Of a DNA stretch of 64,000 nucleotides, positions 36,976 through 46,026 are shown in pieces. The notes under the pieces are model-generated. The model was not told where the DNA came from. It was given only the letters and a program-made list of their open reading frames with translations, and ran no database searches. The position numbers and the translations under genes are program-made. Numbering within the stretch: position 1 is the stretch's first letter; each line of letters opens with the position of its first letter. This DNA is from Micromonospora sp. WMMD1155 (lineage in GTDB: Bacteria; Actinomycetota; Actinomycetes; Mycobacteriales; Micromonosporaceae), in the NCBI RefSeq assembly GCF_029581275.1, contig NZ_CP120742.1:532501-596500 (forward strand), given 5' to 3'.

Positions 36976-37502
36976 GTGCCGATGATCCACTGCTGGACCG
37001 TACTGCCATAGAGGACGCCTTCCGCAGGCTCGGTGACCGTCTGGCCAAGCGGGGCGTGATCGCGGACCTGTACATCTTCGGTGGGGCTGCCATGGCGATG
37101 GCCTACGACGCCCGTCGGGCAACCCGGGACATCGACGCCGTGTTTCAGCCGCACGGCATAGTGCTCGACGAGGCGCGGGCAGTCGCGGACGACCTCGGGC
37201 TGCCACAGTGGTGGCTGAACGAGCAGGCAAGCGTGTACGTCGCCGCCGGTGGGGACCCGGAGGCACCGCGAGTCTTCGATCATCCGGGACTGCGGGTCTC
37301 GGCCGCGTCCCCGGAGCATCTGCTCGCCATGAAGGTTCTCGCCGCACGACGTCGGGATGCCGAGGACATCCGATTCCTGGTGGAACACCTGGGCCTGAAC
37401 AGCCCGGAGGAAGTCCTCGGGCTCTGTGCCGAGATCTTCCCCGAGGAAGAGGTTCCGGGCCGGGCGAGACTTGTTCTTGAGGACGTGTTCGAAGGCCGCT
37501 AG
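36972..37502 (+). CDS. Nucleotidyltransferase-fold protein, DUF6036/AbiEii-like (possible toxin)
   Basis: A 176-residue protein with a Pol-beta-type motif: FGGAAMAMAYDARRATRDID at about 36-55, where the GG and the D-x-D region (RDIDAVF) match minimal nucleotidyltransferases. A conserved second half has EHLLAMKVLAARRRDAEDI and PEEVLGLCAEIFP, as in DUF6036/AbiEii-like enzymes. Such proteins act as toxins by adding nucleotides to tRNA or other targets in type IV systems. GTG 36972 overlaps the first gene. The pair lies between glgB and an antisense phosphatase, unrelated to either. Confidence 0.75.
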   Translation: MSADDPLLDRTAIEDAFRRLGDRLAKRGVIADLYIFGGAAMAMAYDARRATRDIDAVFQPHGIVLDEARAVADDLGLPQWWLNEQASVYVAAGGDPEAPRVFDHPGLRVSAASPEHLLAMKVLAARRRDAEDIRFLVEHLGLNSPEEVLGLCAEIFPEEEVPGRARLVLEDVFEGR

Positions 37503-37519
37503 GTCGGCGGTAGTCGGAC

Positions 37520-38560
37520 TCAGACCAGGCCGGCGTCGCGCAGCAACTGCCAGAGGCCGGCGCCGTCCGGGGCGGAGAGCCACTTCTGCCCCACCGGCCC
37601 GGACGACGGGCGTCCGGCCGGGGCGGGCAGGGTGCCGGCCAGCACCGACTGCGTCGGGGAGAGGCGGCGGATCGCCACCCCGGCGACGTTCTCCGGATGG
37701 GCGGCGGCGAACTCCCGGTAGATCTCCTGGTCGTGCTGGCCGTCGTCGCCGACGAGCAGCCAGCGCACGTCGGGGAACTCCTTGGCCAGCCGGGCCAGGG
37801 TGGACCGCTTGTGTTCCATGCCGCTGCGGAACCACCGGTCGGCGGTCGGGCCCCAGTCGGTGAGCAGCAGCGGCCCGGCCGGGTAGAGGTGCCGGGACAG
37901 GAAGCGGGTCAGGGTGGGTGCCACGTTCCACGCGCCGGTGGAGAGGTAGAAGACCGGCGCGCCGGGATGCGCGGTGACCAGCCGCTCGTAGAGCACCGCC
38001 ATGCCGGGCACGGCGGCTCGGGCGTGTTCGTCGAGCACGAACGTGTTCCAGGCGGCGAGCAGCGGCCGGGGCAGCGCGGTGACCATCACCGTGTCGTCGA
38101 TGTCGGAGAGGATGCCGAACTTGACGTCCGGGTCGAGGATGCGCACCGGCGCGTCGACGGGTTCGGCGTCCGGGACGCTGAGTCGGACGGTGCCCCAGCC
38201 GGGTGGCAGGTCGGCCTCGACGAGTGTGTCGACGAAGCCGCTGCGGTCGGCCTGGGTCTCGTGCCGCACCCCGCCGGCCTCGATGGTCACCGTGACGTGC
38301 TTGTTGGGCAGCGTGGTGAAGCTGCGCCAGCCGCGGACCTTGTCCAGCCGACCCCGCTGGCGGGTGTCCGGACGCCCCAGCAGCACCCGGCACATCACCC
38401 GCACCCAGCCCGGAGCGCCGTAGCCGGTGTACGCGACGATGTTGACCCGCCAGCCGGTGCGCCGCAGCCGACGCTCGACGAGCTGGTGAACGGCGTCCTC
38501 GATCCGCGCAGCCCGGTGCAGGTTCGGAACGGCCAGCTGGCCGGCGGGAGTGGGTGGCAC
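37520..38560 (-). CDS. APP1-type phosphatidate phosphatase domain protein (DUF2183)
   Basis: A 346-residue HAD-like phosphatase. The catalytic motif GILSDIDDTVM (around residue 143) gives the DxDxT signature; VFYLSTGAWN and later WLLVGDDGQHD complete the set. The N-terminal segment IEDAVHQLVERRLRRTGW and VAYTGYGAPGWVRVM are typical. Relatives dephosphorylate phosphatidate in yeast; bacterial substrates are unknown. GTG 38560 is preferred over 38653 because the N-terminus then matches relatives and AGGG precedes it. Probably a soluble cytoplasmic protein. It is convergent with the nucleotidyltransferase cassette. Confidence 0.85.
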   Translation of the reverse strand: MPPTPAGQLAVPNLHRAARIEDAVHQLVERRLRRTGWRVNIVAYTGYGAPGWVRVMCRVLLGRPDTRQRGRLDKVRGWRSFTTLPNKHVTVTIEAGGVRHETQADRSGFVDTLVEADLPPGWGTVRLSVPDAEPVDAPVRILDPDVKFGILSDIDDTVMVTALPRPLLAAWNTFVLDEHARAAVPGMAVLYERLVTAHPGAPVFYLSTGAWNVAPTLTRFLSRHLYPAGPLLLTDWGPTADRWFRSGMEHKRSTLARLAKEFPDVRWLLVGDDGQHDQEIYREFAAAHPENVAGVAIRRLSPTQSVLAGTLPAPAGRPSSGPVGQKWLSAPDGAGLWQLLRDAGLV

Positions 38561-38684
38561 GCGCCAACCCTGCCACACGGCGACAGCCACGGCCACGCGA
38601 GTGACCTCCGACTGCGCCGATCCACCGCGGCGGCCCGGCCGAACGTGAAACACTCCGGTCGGGACGACGACGGGGGCGTTGGTC

Positions 38685-40301
38685 GTGTCGCAAGCAGAGC
38701 AACACCGTGGGCGACGGCGCCCGCGACTCGACCGGCCGGCGCTCGTCGCGCTGCTGTTCGGGCTGGCCGGTGTGCTCTACCGGCTGGTCCTGACGCTGTT
38801 CACGGTGCCGGTGTCGAACAGCGACGAGGCGACGTTCGGCCTGGCCGCGCTACACATCGGGCAGGGCCGGGAACGCCCGGTGTTCCTCTACGGCCAGCAC
38901 TACATGGGAATGGTGGAGTCGTACCTGGCCGCTCCCCTGGTGGCGCTGGCCGGGCCGAGCTGGCCGGTGCTGCGGCTGCCGATGCTCGCGCTGTACGCGC
39001 TGTTCCTCTATCTGATCCACCGGTTGACCCGCCGGATCTGCGCACCCTGGTTCGCCACCTTCGTGGTGGGTCTGCTCGTGCTCGGCGGCGAGCGGGTGGT
39101 GCGCGACCAGCTCACCGTGGTCGGCGGCCGGCCCGAGGTTAAGCCGGCGGTGCTGGTGATGCTGCTGATCACGGTGGGGTTGGCCGCCGGCACGATCCAC
39201 CGCCGACGGCTCGCGGTCGCGGCGTTCGGTCTGCTCGTCGGGGTGGCCCTCTGGTCGGACTGGCTGATCCTGCCGTACCTGGCGGTGGCCGGGCTGACCC
39301 TGGTGTGGGCGGTGCGGCGGGAACTGCTCGGCTGGTCCGGTCTGCTGCTGGTGGCGGGGGTCGCCGTCGGCGTGGCGCCGATGATCGTGGACAACCTGCG
39401 GGCCGGGCCCGGTGACGACTCGCTGTCGGTGTTCCGGGAGATCAGCACCAAGACCGGTCCGCTGCCGCCCTGGTCCGACCGGATTCGCGGCGGCCTGCTG
39501 GAGGGGGTGCCGCTGGCGCACGGGCTCTGCCCGGTGGACGGCTGCGGTCGGTGGCAACAGTGGTTCGGGGTGCTGTACCCGGTGCTGCTGGTGGTCGGCG
39601 CGGTGTTCGCGGTGCTCGCGTACCGCCGGGCGGCCCGACCGCGCGGGCAGCGGGTCGGGCCGGTCGTGCAGCTCGCGCTCGTCGTCGGTGCCGCGTTGAC
39701 ACTGCTGTCGTACGTACGCAGCCCGCTCGCCGCGACCAGCCCGCTGGACAACGCCCGTTACCTGTCGGTGCTGCAGCTGTCGCTGCCGGCGGTGCTCTGG
39801 CCGCTCTGGGTGGTGGCGGTGGCCTGCTGGCGGGGCACCGCCGGCGCGCTCGGGCGGCTCACCGGGGCGCTGTCCACCGCCGTGTTGGCCGCCCTGACCG
39901 CGATCGCGCTGCTGGTCACCGTGCTCTTCGCGGCCACCGGCACCGCGGCGTCCCGGACCGAGGAGGCCCAGGCCCGGGAGTTGGCCGCCGCGTTGCGCGC
40001 CGACGGCCCCCACCAGGTGTACGGGGACTACTGGACCTGCAACCGGTTGATCTTCAACACCGACGAGGCGGTGGTCTGCGGGGTGCTCGACGGCGACCTG
40101 TCCCCCGGGCAGAACCGCTACCTGCCGTACTGGCGGCTGGTCGGGCGGGCCGAACGGCCGGGCTACGTGACGGAAGTCGACTCGCCGATGGATCGGCGGC
40201 TGCGTCGACTTCTCGCCGACCGGGCCGACGCCGCGCCGGTACGCGAGATCGGTGGCTATCGCGTGTACCACCCCGACACCCCGGTGCGACCCTGGCGGTA
40301 G
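38685..40301 (+). CDS. GT-C membrane glycosyltransferase-like protein
   Basis: A 538-residue multi-pass protein with about 11 helices. The first outside loop carries PVSNSDEATFGLAALHIGQG and FLYGQHYMGMVESYL, where the acidic pair is the metal or base motif of GT39/GT-C enzymes that use polyprenyl-phosphate sugars. The C-terminus (about 430-538) is a soluble domain with GDYWTCNRLIFNTDEAVVCG. It likely glycosylates a wall polymer or protein on the outer face. GTG 38685 is used; TTG 38679 would add two residues. The gene is divergent from the APP1-type gene. Confidence 0.75.
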   Translation: MSQAEQHRGRRRPRLDRPALVALLFGLAGVLYRLVLTLFTVPVSNSDEATFGLAALHIGQGRERPVFLYGQHYMGMVESYLAAPLVALAGPSWPVLRLPMLALYALFLYLIHRLTRRICAPWFATFVVGLLVLGGERVVRDQLTVVGGRPEVKPAVLVMLLITVGLAAGTIHRRRLAVAAFGLLVGVALWSDWLILPYLAVAGLTLVWAVRRELLGWSGLLLVAGVAVGVAPMIVDNLRAGPGDDSLSVFREISTKTGPLPPWSDRIRGGLLEGVPLAHGLCPVDGCGRWQQWFGVLYPVLLVVGAVFAVLAYRRAARPRGQRVGPVVQLALVVGAALTLLSYVRSPLAATSPLDNARYLSVLQLSLPAVLWPLWVVAVACWRGTAGALGRLTGALSTAVLAALTAIALLVTVLFAATGTAASRTEEAQARELAAALRADGPHQVYGDYWTCNRLIFNTDEAVVCGVLDGDLSPGQNRYLPYWRLVGRAERPGYVTEVDSPMDRRLRRLLADRADAAPVREIGGYRVYHPDTPVRPWR

Positions 40302-40354
40302 TGGCGGGTCGTACGCTGGCCGGGCCGTCGCCGTTGCACCCGTCGAGGAGACCC

Positions 40355-41152
40355 ATGCTCATCCTGCTGCCGCCCTCCGAGGGGAAGGCCGACGCCGGCA
40401 CCGGACGGCGCTGGTCCCCGGACCGGGTGTCGCTGCCCGAGCTGAACCCGGCCCGGGAGCGGGTGCTGGACGCGCTGGTGACACTCTGCGCCGGGCCGGA
40501 CGCCGAAGCCGCGCGGTCGGCGCTCGGGCTCAGCGAGGGCCAGCGGGGTGAGCTGCGCCGCAACGCCCGACTGCGGGAGGCGGCCACCGCCCCGGCCGAA
40601 CGGCTCTACACCGGTGTGCTCTACGAGGCGTTGGACCTGGCCTCGCTGCCGGCCGCGGCGCAGCGGGCGGCCCGCCGGTCGATCATGATCAGTTCCGGGT
40701 TGTGGGGCGTGGTGCGGCTGGCCGACCGGCTCCCCCCGTACCGCTGCCCGATCGGCGCCCGCCTGCCGGACGTGGGGGCGTTGTCGACGTACTGGCGCAG
40801 GGAGCTGACGCCGGTGCTGGACGCCGCCGCCGGCAACGGCCCGGTGCTGGACCTGCGCTCCGGGGCGTACGCGGCCACCTGGACGCCGCGCGGGAAGCTG
40901 GCCGAGCGAACCGTCACCGTGCGCGTGCTGCACGAGCGTGAGGTCGACGGGGTGCCGGTCCGCTCGGTGGTCAGCCACTTCAACAAGGCGACCAAGGGGC
41001 GTCTCGTCCGCGACCTGCTCGTCGCCGGCGTCCGCCCGCGCACCGCCGACGAGCTGATCGGCACGCTCGGCGAGTTGAAGCACACAGTCGTGGAGCAGGC
41101 CACCGCGCCGGGTCACGTACGGCAGGTGGACCTGGTGGTCACCGACCTCTGA
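40355..41152 (+). CDS. yaaA: Peroxide stress protein YaaA family (DUF328)
   Basis: A 265-residue protein with the family opening MLILLPPSEGKADAG, the YTGVLYEALDLASLP segment, ISSGLWGVVRLADRLPPYR and the end block SHFNKATKGRLVRDLL. In E. coli YaaA reduces DNA and protein damage under hydrogen peroxide by limiting free iron. ATG 40355 follows CGAGGAG. It probably shares a transcript with the preceding membrane gene (53-bp gap). Soluble; intact. Confidence 0.92.
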   Translation: MLILLPPSEGKADAGTGRRWSPDRVSLPELNPARERVLDALVTLCAGPDAEAARSALGLSEGQRGELRRNARLREAATAPAERLYTGVLYEALDLASLPAAAQRAARRSIMISSGLWGVVRLADRLPPYRCPIGARLPDVGALSTYWRRELTPVLDAAAGNGPVLDLRSGAYAATWTPRGKLAERTVTVRVLHEREVDGVPVRSVVSHFNKATKGRLVRDLLVAGVRPRTADELIGTLGELKHTVVEQATAPGHVRQVDLVVTDL

Positions 41153-41258
41153 CCGGTCGGCAGCCGCAAGATTTGCTCAAGGCTGGGCCGGAGCAGTTCC
41201 GTAACGGGGGCGCAGGGGCCACGGTAGGGGCACCCAGACTCCGACGAGGGAGCCTCCG

Positions 41259-41969
41259 TTGACCCCCGAACCCGCAGTGCTCGACCGGCCCCGCCCTCCG
41301 GCGCCGCCGTCTCCGTTGGACTGGCTGACCCTGGGCGACGCGTTCGAGGCCGCCTGCCTGCTGCGCTGCACGCCACCCCCGACCGCCGCCCGGCCGACCA
41401 CGGCCCGGCCGGCGCACACCCCGGGGGTGGAGTTCAACCGGGAGGACGCGGCGCAACGGATGCGGCAACTGCTCGCCCGGCTGGACGTCCCGGTCACCCA
41501 CGAGGTCGCCGTCGGCGGTCTGCGCCGCCGTTACGAGCTGCACCGACTCTGGGTTCCGCAGGAGCACCAGGACGCGTACACCCGGGTGTTGGACGCGGGC
41601 TGGTGGCAGGGGCGGCGTGAGCTGCTCGGCGGGCCGCTGCCCGGGGCCTCGCCGGCGCGCCGACGGTTGGTGAACCGGCTCGCGGCGGCGGCCTGGCGTT
41701 CGGCGCTGCTGGCCGCCGGGCGGCACGTCCGCCGGCACATCCTCGGCGTGCGGCTCACCGACCGCGAGCTGGCCGCGGTGCTGATCCGCGGTGCCGCGGT
41801 GCTTGACGTCCCGGCCCGGCTCCGCCCCGGCACCGGCTGCTTCCTGGTCAGCGTGGCCGACGGCCCGGACCGGGCACGGATCCTGAGCAGCGCGGCGCTG
41901 GAGCCGGCGCGCGGTCCCGCGATGGCGGCGGGCACCGTGGCGCCGCCGGCACGTCGTCCGGCCTCCTGA
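41259..41969 (+). CDS. Conserved protein of unknown function
   Basis: A 236-residue protein starting at TTG 41259 after GAGGGAG. Residues 20-35 (DWLTLGDAFEAACLLRC) and 60-110 (EDAAQRMRQLLARLDVPVTH, GLRRRYELHRLWVP) look folded; the C-terminus is Ala/Pro-rich. A helical segment (RRRLVNRLAAAAWRSALLAA) may contact a partner. No signal peptide or membrane span is evident. I do not recognise the family. Confidence 0.7.
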   Translation: MTPEPAVLDRPRPPAPPSPLDWLTLGDAFEAACLLRCTPPPTAARPTTARPAHTPGVEFNREDAAQRMRQLLARLDVPVTHEVAVGGLRRRYELHRLWVPQEHQDAYTRVLDAGWWQGRRELLGGPLPGASPARRRLVNRLAAAAWRSALLAAGRHVRRHILGVRLTDRELAAVLIRGAAVLDVPARLRPGTGCFLVSVADGPDRARILSSAALEPARGPAMAAGTVAPPARRPAS

Positions 41970-42049
41970 TCGAGGCGCCGGCCACACTGGGCCGGCACGG
42001 CCCGCCAAGGGGCTTGCGCGTACCGGTGCGACGGCGCACAGTGCAGCGG

Positions 42050-43009
42050 GTGAGTCGTACCTCGTCCAGCCGGCCCGGTCGCCACCGCGCGCGGTCGGCG
42101 GCCCTGTTGACGGTGCTGCTGACCGCGACGCTCGCGACCGGCTGCCGGGACGCCCCGACCGAGACGACGACGATCCGGATCGCCACCGGCAGCCCCACCG
42201 CCGTCTACTACGCGTTCGGTCAGTCCCTGGCGGCCATCCTCAACCGGGAACTCGGCGACGTACGGGCCAGCGTGGTGATCACCGCCGCCTCGGCGGAGAA
42301 CGTGCAGCTGGTCGGCTCGGGGGCGGCCGAGCTGGGCTTCACCCAGGCCGACGTGCTGCCCACGACCACGGCGGGGAATCCCTCCGTCGCGGCCATCGCC
42401 CGGGTGTACGACGATCAGCTGCACCTGGTCACCACGGGCGGCGGTCCGGTACGCACCGTCGACGACCTGCGGGGCCGTCGCGTCTCCGTCGGCGCACCCG
42501 GGTCGGGCACCGAGATCACCGCGACCCGGCTGCTGGAGGTGGCCCGCCTCGGCGGCGACGAGGTGCGTCGGGAACGGCTCGGGCTGGACGACTCGGTGGC
42601 GGCGCTTCGTTCCGGGCGGATCGACGCGTTCTTCTTCTCCGGCGGGTTGCCGGTACGGGGTATCGAGGAGTTGGCCTGGCGCAGCGCCACCCGGATCGTG
42701 GACCTCAGCGAGTGGACCGAGCCGCTGCGCGACCGCTACGGCCAGGTCTACGTCTCCCGGGACATCCCCCGCTCGGTGTACGGGGTGGACGCGGTGACCA
42801 CCGTCGCCGACCCGAACTACCTCATCGTCCGGGCCGACCTGCCCGAACGGTTGGTCCGGGAGGTGACCAGGTTGTTGATGGAACGCCGGGCCGAACTGGC
42901 CGCCGCGCATCCGGCGGCGGGTCGGATGAGCCCCCGCTCGGCGATCGTCACCGCGCCGCTGTCGCTGCACCCCGGGGCCGCCGACTGGTACCGCGCGGCC
43001 AAACCCTGA
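42050..43009 (+). CDS. TAXI-family solute-binding lipoprotein
   Basis: A 319-residue protein with a lipoprotein signal ending in LATGC (Cys 32). The mature part has TIRIATGSPTAVYYAFGQSLA, SAENVQLVGSGAAELGFTQA and GAPGSGTEITATRLLE, the TAXI (TRAP-associated) periplasmic-binding pattern. No TRAP membrane subunits are adjacent. It is convergent with a sensor kinase and regulator, suggesting it presents a ligand to the sensor rather than to a transporter. TTG 42014 is an alternative start. Acts outside the membrane. Confidence 0.85.
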   Translation: MSRTSSSRPGRHRARSAALLTVLLTATLATGCRDAPTETTTIRIATGSPTAVYYAFGQSLAAILNRELGDVRASVVITAASAENVQLVGSGAAELGFTQADVLPTTTAGNPSVAAIARVYDDQLHLVTTGGGPVRTVDDLRGRRVSVGAPGSGTEITATRLLEVARLGGDEVRRERLGLDDSVAALRSGRIDAFFFSGGLPVRGIEELAWRSATRIVDLSEWTEPLRDRYGQVYVSRDIPRSVYGVDAVTTVADPNYLIVRADLPERLVREVTRLLMERRAELAAAHPAAGRMSPRSAIVTAPLSLHPGAADWYRAAKP

Positions 43010-43019
43010 CGGCCCGCCG

Positions 43020-44453
43020 TCACGCCGGGGTGGGCCGCAGGTCGGCGGTCGACTCGGCGTCCAGGGGCTCCACCGACGGGTCGGGCTCCGCAGCCGGGAA
43101 CCACAGGGCGGCGACCAGCCCTCGCGACTCCCCCGGGCGCATGGTGAGCCGCCCGTCGGAGGCGTCCACCAGCACGGCGGCGATGGTGAGCCCCAACCCC
43201 GCGCCGTCGACGTTCTGGGCGTCCGGCGCTCGCCAGAACCGTTCGGTCGCCTGGCCGAGCTGACTCTCGGTCATGCCCGGCCCGGAGTCCCGCACCTCCA
43301 GCGCCACCCCGTCGTCGCGGCGGGCCACCGTCACCGTCACCGCCCCGCCGGCCCCGCTGAACTTCACCGCGTTGTCGATCAACGCGTCCAGCGCCTGGTC
43401 GACGGCGGTGGGCACGGTCTGGGCGTACGCCGGGGCATCGGTCGTGGCCAACCGCAACGCGACCGAACGGTGCCGGGCCAGCGGCGCCCACGCGGCCACC
43501 CGGGACGCGGCCACGGCGGCGGCGTCCACGGTGACCCGCTCGTTCTCCTCCCGTTCGGCCCGGGCGAGGGTGAGCAGGGCGTCGAGCACCAACGCCAACC
43601 GGTCGGTCTCCTCCAGGGCCAGCCGGTGCTCGGACCGGCCGTCCGGGTCGGTGAGGCTGGGTCCCAGCTCCTCCACCCGCAGCCGGAGCGCGGTGAGCGG
43701 GTTGCGCAGTTGGTGGCTGGCGTGCGCGACGAAGGCGCGCTGCCGGTCCATCACGTCGGAGACCACGTCGGCCATGTGGTTGAAACTGGTCGCCAGGCGG
43801 CGTAGCTCCGGCGGGCCAAGGCGGTGCTGGACCCGGGCGCCCCGGTCGCCCTCGGCGATCTCGTGGGTCACCGCGTCCAGCTCGGTGACCGGGCGCAGCA
43901 CCCAGCCGGCCAACCCGAACGCGGTGAGCACGCAGGCCAGCACGGCGAGCAGACCGGCCAGGGTGAGCAGCAGCCACCACGCGGCGACAGCCCGGCGGAT
44001 CGGGTCGGACGGCGTCACGATCACCACCGCGCCGAGCACCTCACCGCCGTCGTTGATCGGCGCGGCCACCACCACCGGGCCGGTCGTCCAGGGCCACACC
44101 GACTCGGGCGCGCTGGTCTGCTGCCCGGACAGCGCGACGTCCAGAACCGCCGCCGTCCCCGGGTCGGGTTGCCACCTCGGCGACGCGACGGGGGTGCTCC
44201 GGTCCCGGTCGACGACCGCGACGCCGATCGCGTACAGGTCGTCGTAGCTGGTCAGCTCGGACTCGATCGGGCCCGGCCCACCGTCGCGTAACGCCGGCCC
44301 GGCCAGCGAGGCGAACCGGGTGGCGTCGGCGAGCCGGTCGGCACGGACCCGTTCGGTCTCCCGGCTGGCCATGGTGGCGGCCAGCGGTGTCTCCAACGCG
44401 ATGAGGACGAGCACCATCAGCAGCAGGTAGCTGATCACCAGTCGGCGGCGCAC
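43020..44453 (-). CDS. HAMP-containing sensor histidine kinase
   Basis: A 477-residue kinase: helix at about 5-27, an outside domain 28-155, helix 157-182, HAMP 183-240, HisKA with phospho-His 247 in AHASHQLRNP, and HATPase with DNAVKFSGAGG, DSGPGM and GAGLGLTIA. GTG 44453 is 9 nt after the response regulator stop. It should autophosphorylate and pass phosphate to the regulator upstream. The adjacent orphan TAXI lipoprotein, ending 10 bp away on the other strand, is the obvious candidate ligand carrier. Confidence 0.92.
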   Translation of the reverse strand: MRRRLVISYLLLMVLVLIALETPLAATMASRETERVRADRLADATRFASLAGPALRDGGPGPIESELTSYDDLYAIGVAVVDRDRSTPVASPRWQPDPGTAAVLDVALSGQQTSAPESVWPWTTGPVVVAAPINDGGEVLGAVVIVTPSDPIRRAVAAWWLLLTLAGLLAVLACVLTAFGLAGWVLRPVTELDAVTHEIAEGDRGARVQHRLGPPELRRLATSFNHMADVVSDVMDRQRAFVAHASHQLRNPLTALRLRVEELGPSLTDPDGRSEHRLALEETDRLALVLDALLTLARAEREENERVTVDAAAVAASRVAAWAPLARHRSVALRLATTDAPAYAQTVPTAVDQALDALIDNAVKFSGAGGAVTVTVARRDDGVALEVRDSGPGMTESQLGQATERFWRAPDAQNVDGAGLGLTIAAVLVDASDGRLTMRPGESRGLVAALWFPAAEPDPSVEPLDAESTADLRPTPA

Positions 44454-44462
44454 GTCAGCCCC

Positions 44463-45119
44463 TCACGCGTCACGCAGGCGGTAGCCGACGCCGCGGACGG
44501 TCTCCACCAGGCGCGCGTCGCCGAGCTTGCCGCGCAGCGACCCGACGTGCACCTCGACGGTGTGCCGGTCGGCCCAGGTGGTGCCCCACGCGTCGAGCAG
44601 GATCCGATCGCGGGGCACCGCCACCCCGGGCTGGCGGGCCAGCGAGAGCAGCACGTCGAACTCCTTGCGGGTCAACGTGACGGCGCGGCCGTCCACGGTC
44701 ACCGTCCGGGCGGCCACGTCGATGCGTACCGGCCCGGCCTCGATGAGGTGCCGCTCCGGCGCGGCGTTCGCGGCCCGACGCAGCACCGCCTCGATCCGGG
44801 CCTGCAACTCCACCATCGAGAACGGCTTGACGACGTAGTCGTCCGCGCCCAGGCGCAGACCCAGCACCCGATCCCGTTCCTCGCCCCGCGCGGTCACCGC
44901 GATGATGCCGAGCTGGCTGCTGCGGCGGCGCAGCTCCCGGCACAGGTCGGTGCCGTCCCCGTCGGGCAGGGTCAGATCGAGCAGCACCAGGTCGCACGGT
45001 GCTGCGGAGAGCGCGGCCGCGACGGTGGCCGCGTGCTCGACCTCGTACCCACGGCGGGTCAGGGCGGAGGAGAGCGCACCGGCGACCCGGCGGTCGTCCT
45101 CCACCAGCAGGATCCGCAC
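44463..45119 (-). CDS. OmpR-family response regulator
   Basis: A 218-residue regulator. The receiver has acidic pocket E7-D8-D9, phospho-acceptor D48 (VLLDLTLPDG) and K98 (VVKPF). The C-terminal winged helix has VTLTRKEFDVLLSLA, VEVHVGSLRGKLG and VRGVGYRL. GTG 45119 follows CGGAGG; the TTG at 45140 is not supported. It is the first gene of a two-gene operon with the kinase. Binding sites were not found by eye. Confidence 0.93.
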   Translation of the reverse strand: MRILLVEDDRRVAGALSSALTRRGYEVEHAATVAAALSAAPCDLVLLDLTLPDGDGTDLCRELRRRSSQLGIIAVTARGEERDRVLGLRLGADDYVVKPFSMVELQARIEAVLRRAANAAPERHLIEAGPVRIDVAARTVTVDGRAVTLTRKEFDVLLSLARQPGVAVPRDRILLDAWGTTWADRHTVEVHVGSLRGKLGDARLVETVRGVGYRLRDA

Positions 45120-45206
45120 CCGTGCCTCCGTCCGTCGCAACGCCGTTCTGCGAATGGTGGCAGAAGCGTGCGCGAAGCGGGAGGCCGCCTACCTCGGGTG
45201 TTACGG

Positions 45207-45518
45207 CTAGAGGCCGAAGACGTCGTCGGCGGTGGCGTCCCGGACGCCGTCGGTGAAGCCGCGGAAGCCCGGATCCTCGTGGCTGGCCGGCACACTCGTG
45301 ACGGTGACGCCGCCGGCCTGGGTGACCGCGTCGACCAGGGGCGGAAAGTCGATCTCGGCGTCCTCGAAGGCGTCGTCGTCCGCCTCGGCCAGGTTGATCA
45401 CGTGCTGGACGTCGTCGGACGGAGTGTCCGGATCCTCGGCCCACTCGCCACCGGCCCGGTAGCACTCGTCGTACAGCGCGCGCTGGCTGTCGGTCCAGTC
45501 GTCGTCGTAGCTCTGCAT
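45207..45518 (-). CDS. Acidic small protein of unknown function
   Basis: A 103-residue strongly acidic protein (YDDDWTDSQRALYDECYRAG, EADDDAFEDAEIDFPP). ATG 45518 follows GGAGGGGATGG. Tandem Asp/Glu stretches and one Cys suggest a small soluble protein; no family is recognised. It sits alone between the two-component operon and the divergent DUF952 gene. Confidence 0.7.
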   Translation of the reverse strand: MQSYDDDWTDSQRALYDECYRAGGEWAEDPDTPSDDVQHVINLAEADDDAFEDAEIDFPPLVDAVTQAGGVTVTSVPASHEDPGFRGFTDGVRDATADDVFGL

Positions 45519-45618
45519 CGCCCATCCCCTCCGCGGCCTTGACCTGAGCATGCCCGGCGGGGGGCGACGAGCGCGGCGGTACCGACGAAACCGGCGCGGT
45601 GCGCCCGGGACAGCGCCG

Positions 45619-45624
45619 TAGGCT
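45619..45624 (+). promoter_or_regulatory. -10 element of the DUF952 gene (leaderless)
   Basis: TAGGCT is followed by a 6-nt spacer and GTG 45631, with no ribosome binding site. Confidence 0.5.
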
Positions 45625-45630
45625 GCCGAG

Positions 45631-45969
45631 GTGATCTACAAACTGCTGTCCAGCACCGAATGGGACGACGCCCTGGCCGCCGGGGCCTTCACCGGCTCCG
45701 CGGTGGACCGGCAGGACGGTTTCATCCACCTCTCCGGCGGCGACCAGGTGGTGGAGACGGCGCGCCGGCACTTCGCCGGCGTGACCGGGTTGACCCTGCT
45801 GAGCGTCGCGGAGGACCGGTTGGGCGACACCCTGCGGTGGGAGCCGTCCCGCGGCGGGGACCTCTTCCCGCACCTGTACGGTCCGCTGCCGGTCGCCGCG
45901 GTGGTGGCGGCGCAGGCGTTGCCGGCGGACACCCCGGTCGCCGAGGCGGTGGCCGCCCTGCTGGGCTGA
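45631..45969 (+). CDS. DUF952 family protein
   Basis: A 112-residue protein with the family features IYKLLSSTEWDDALAAGAF, DRQDGFIHLSGGDQVVETA and FPHLYGPLPVAAV. DUF952 proteins resemble the glutathione-S-transferase C-terminal-like or ADP-ribosyl-binding small folds and have no settled function. GTG 45631 appears to be the first base region of a leaderless mRNA. Soluble and cytoplasmic. Confidence 0.85.
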   Translation: MIYKLLSSTEWDDALAAGAFTGSAVDRQDGFIHLSGGDQVVETARRHFAGVTGLTLLSVAEDRLGDTLRWEPSRGGDLFPHLYGPLPVAAVVAAQALPADTPVAEAVAALLG

Positions 45970-46026
45970 CCCGGCCGCGCCCGGCCCGAGAGTGTCGGGC
46001 CGGGCGCGCGGTGCCATTCGTGCCGG

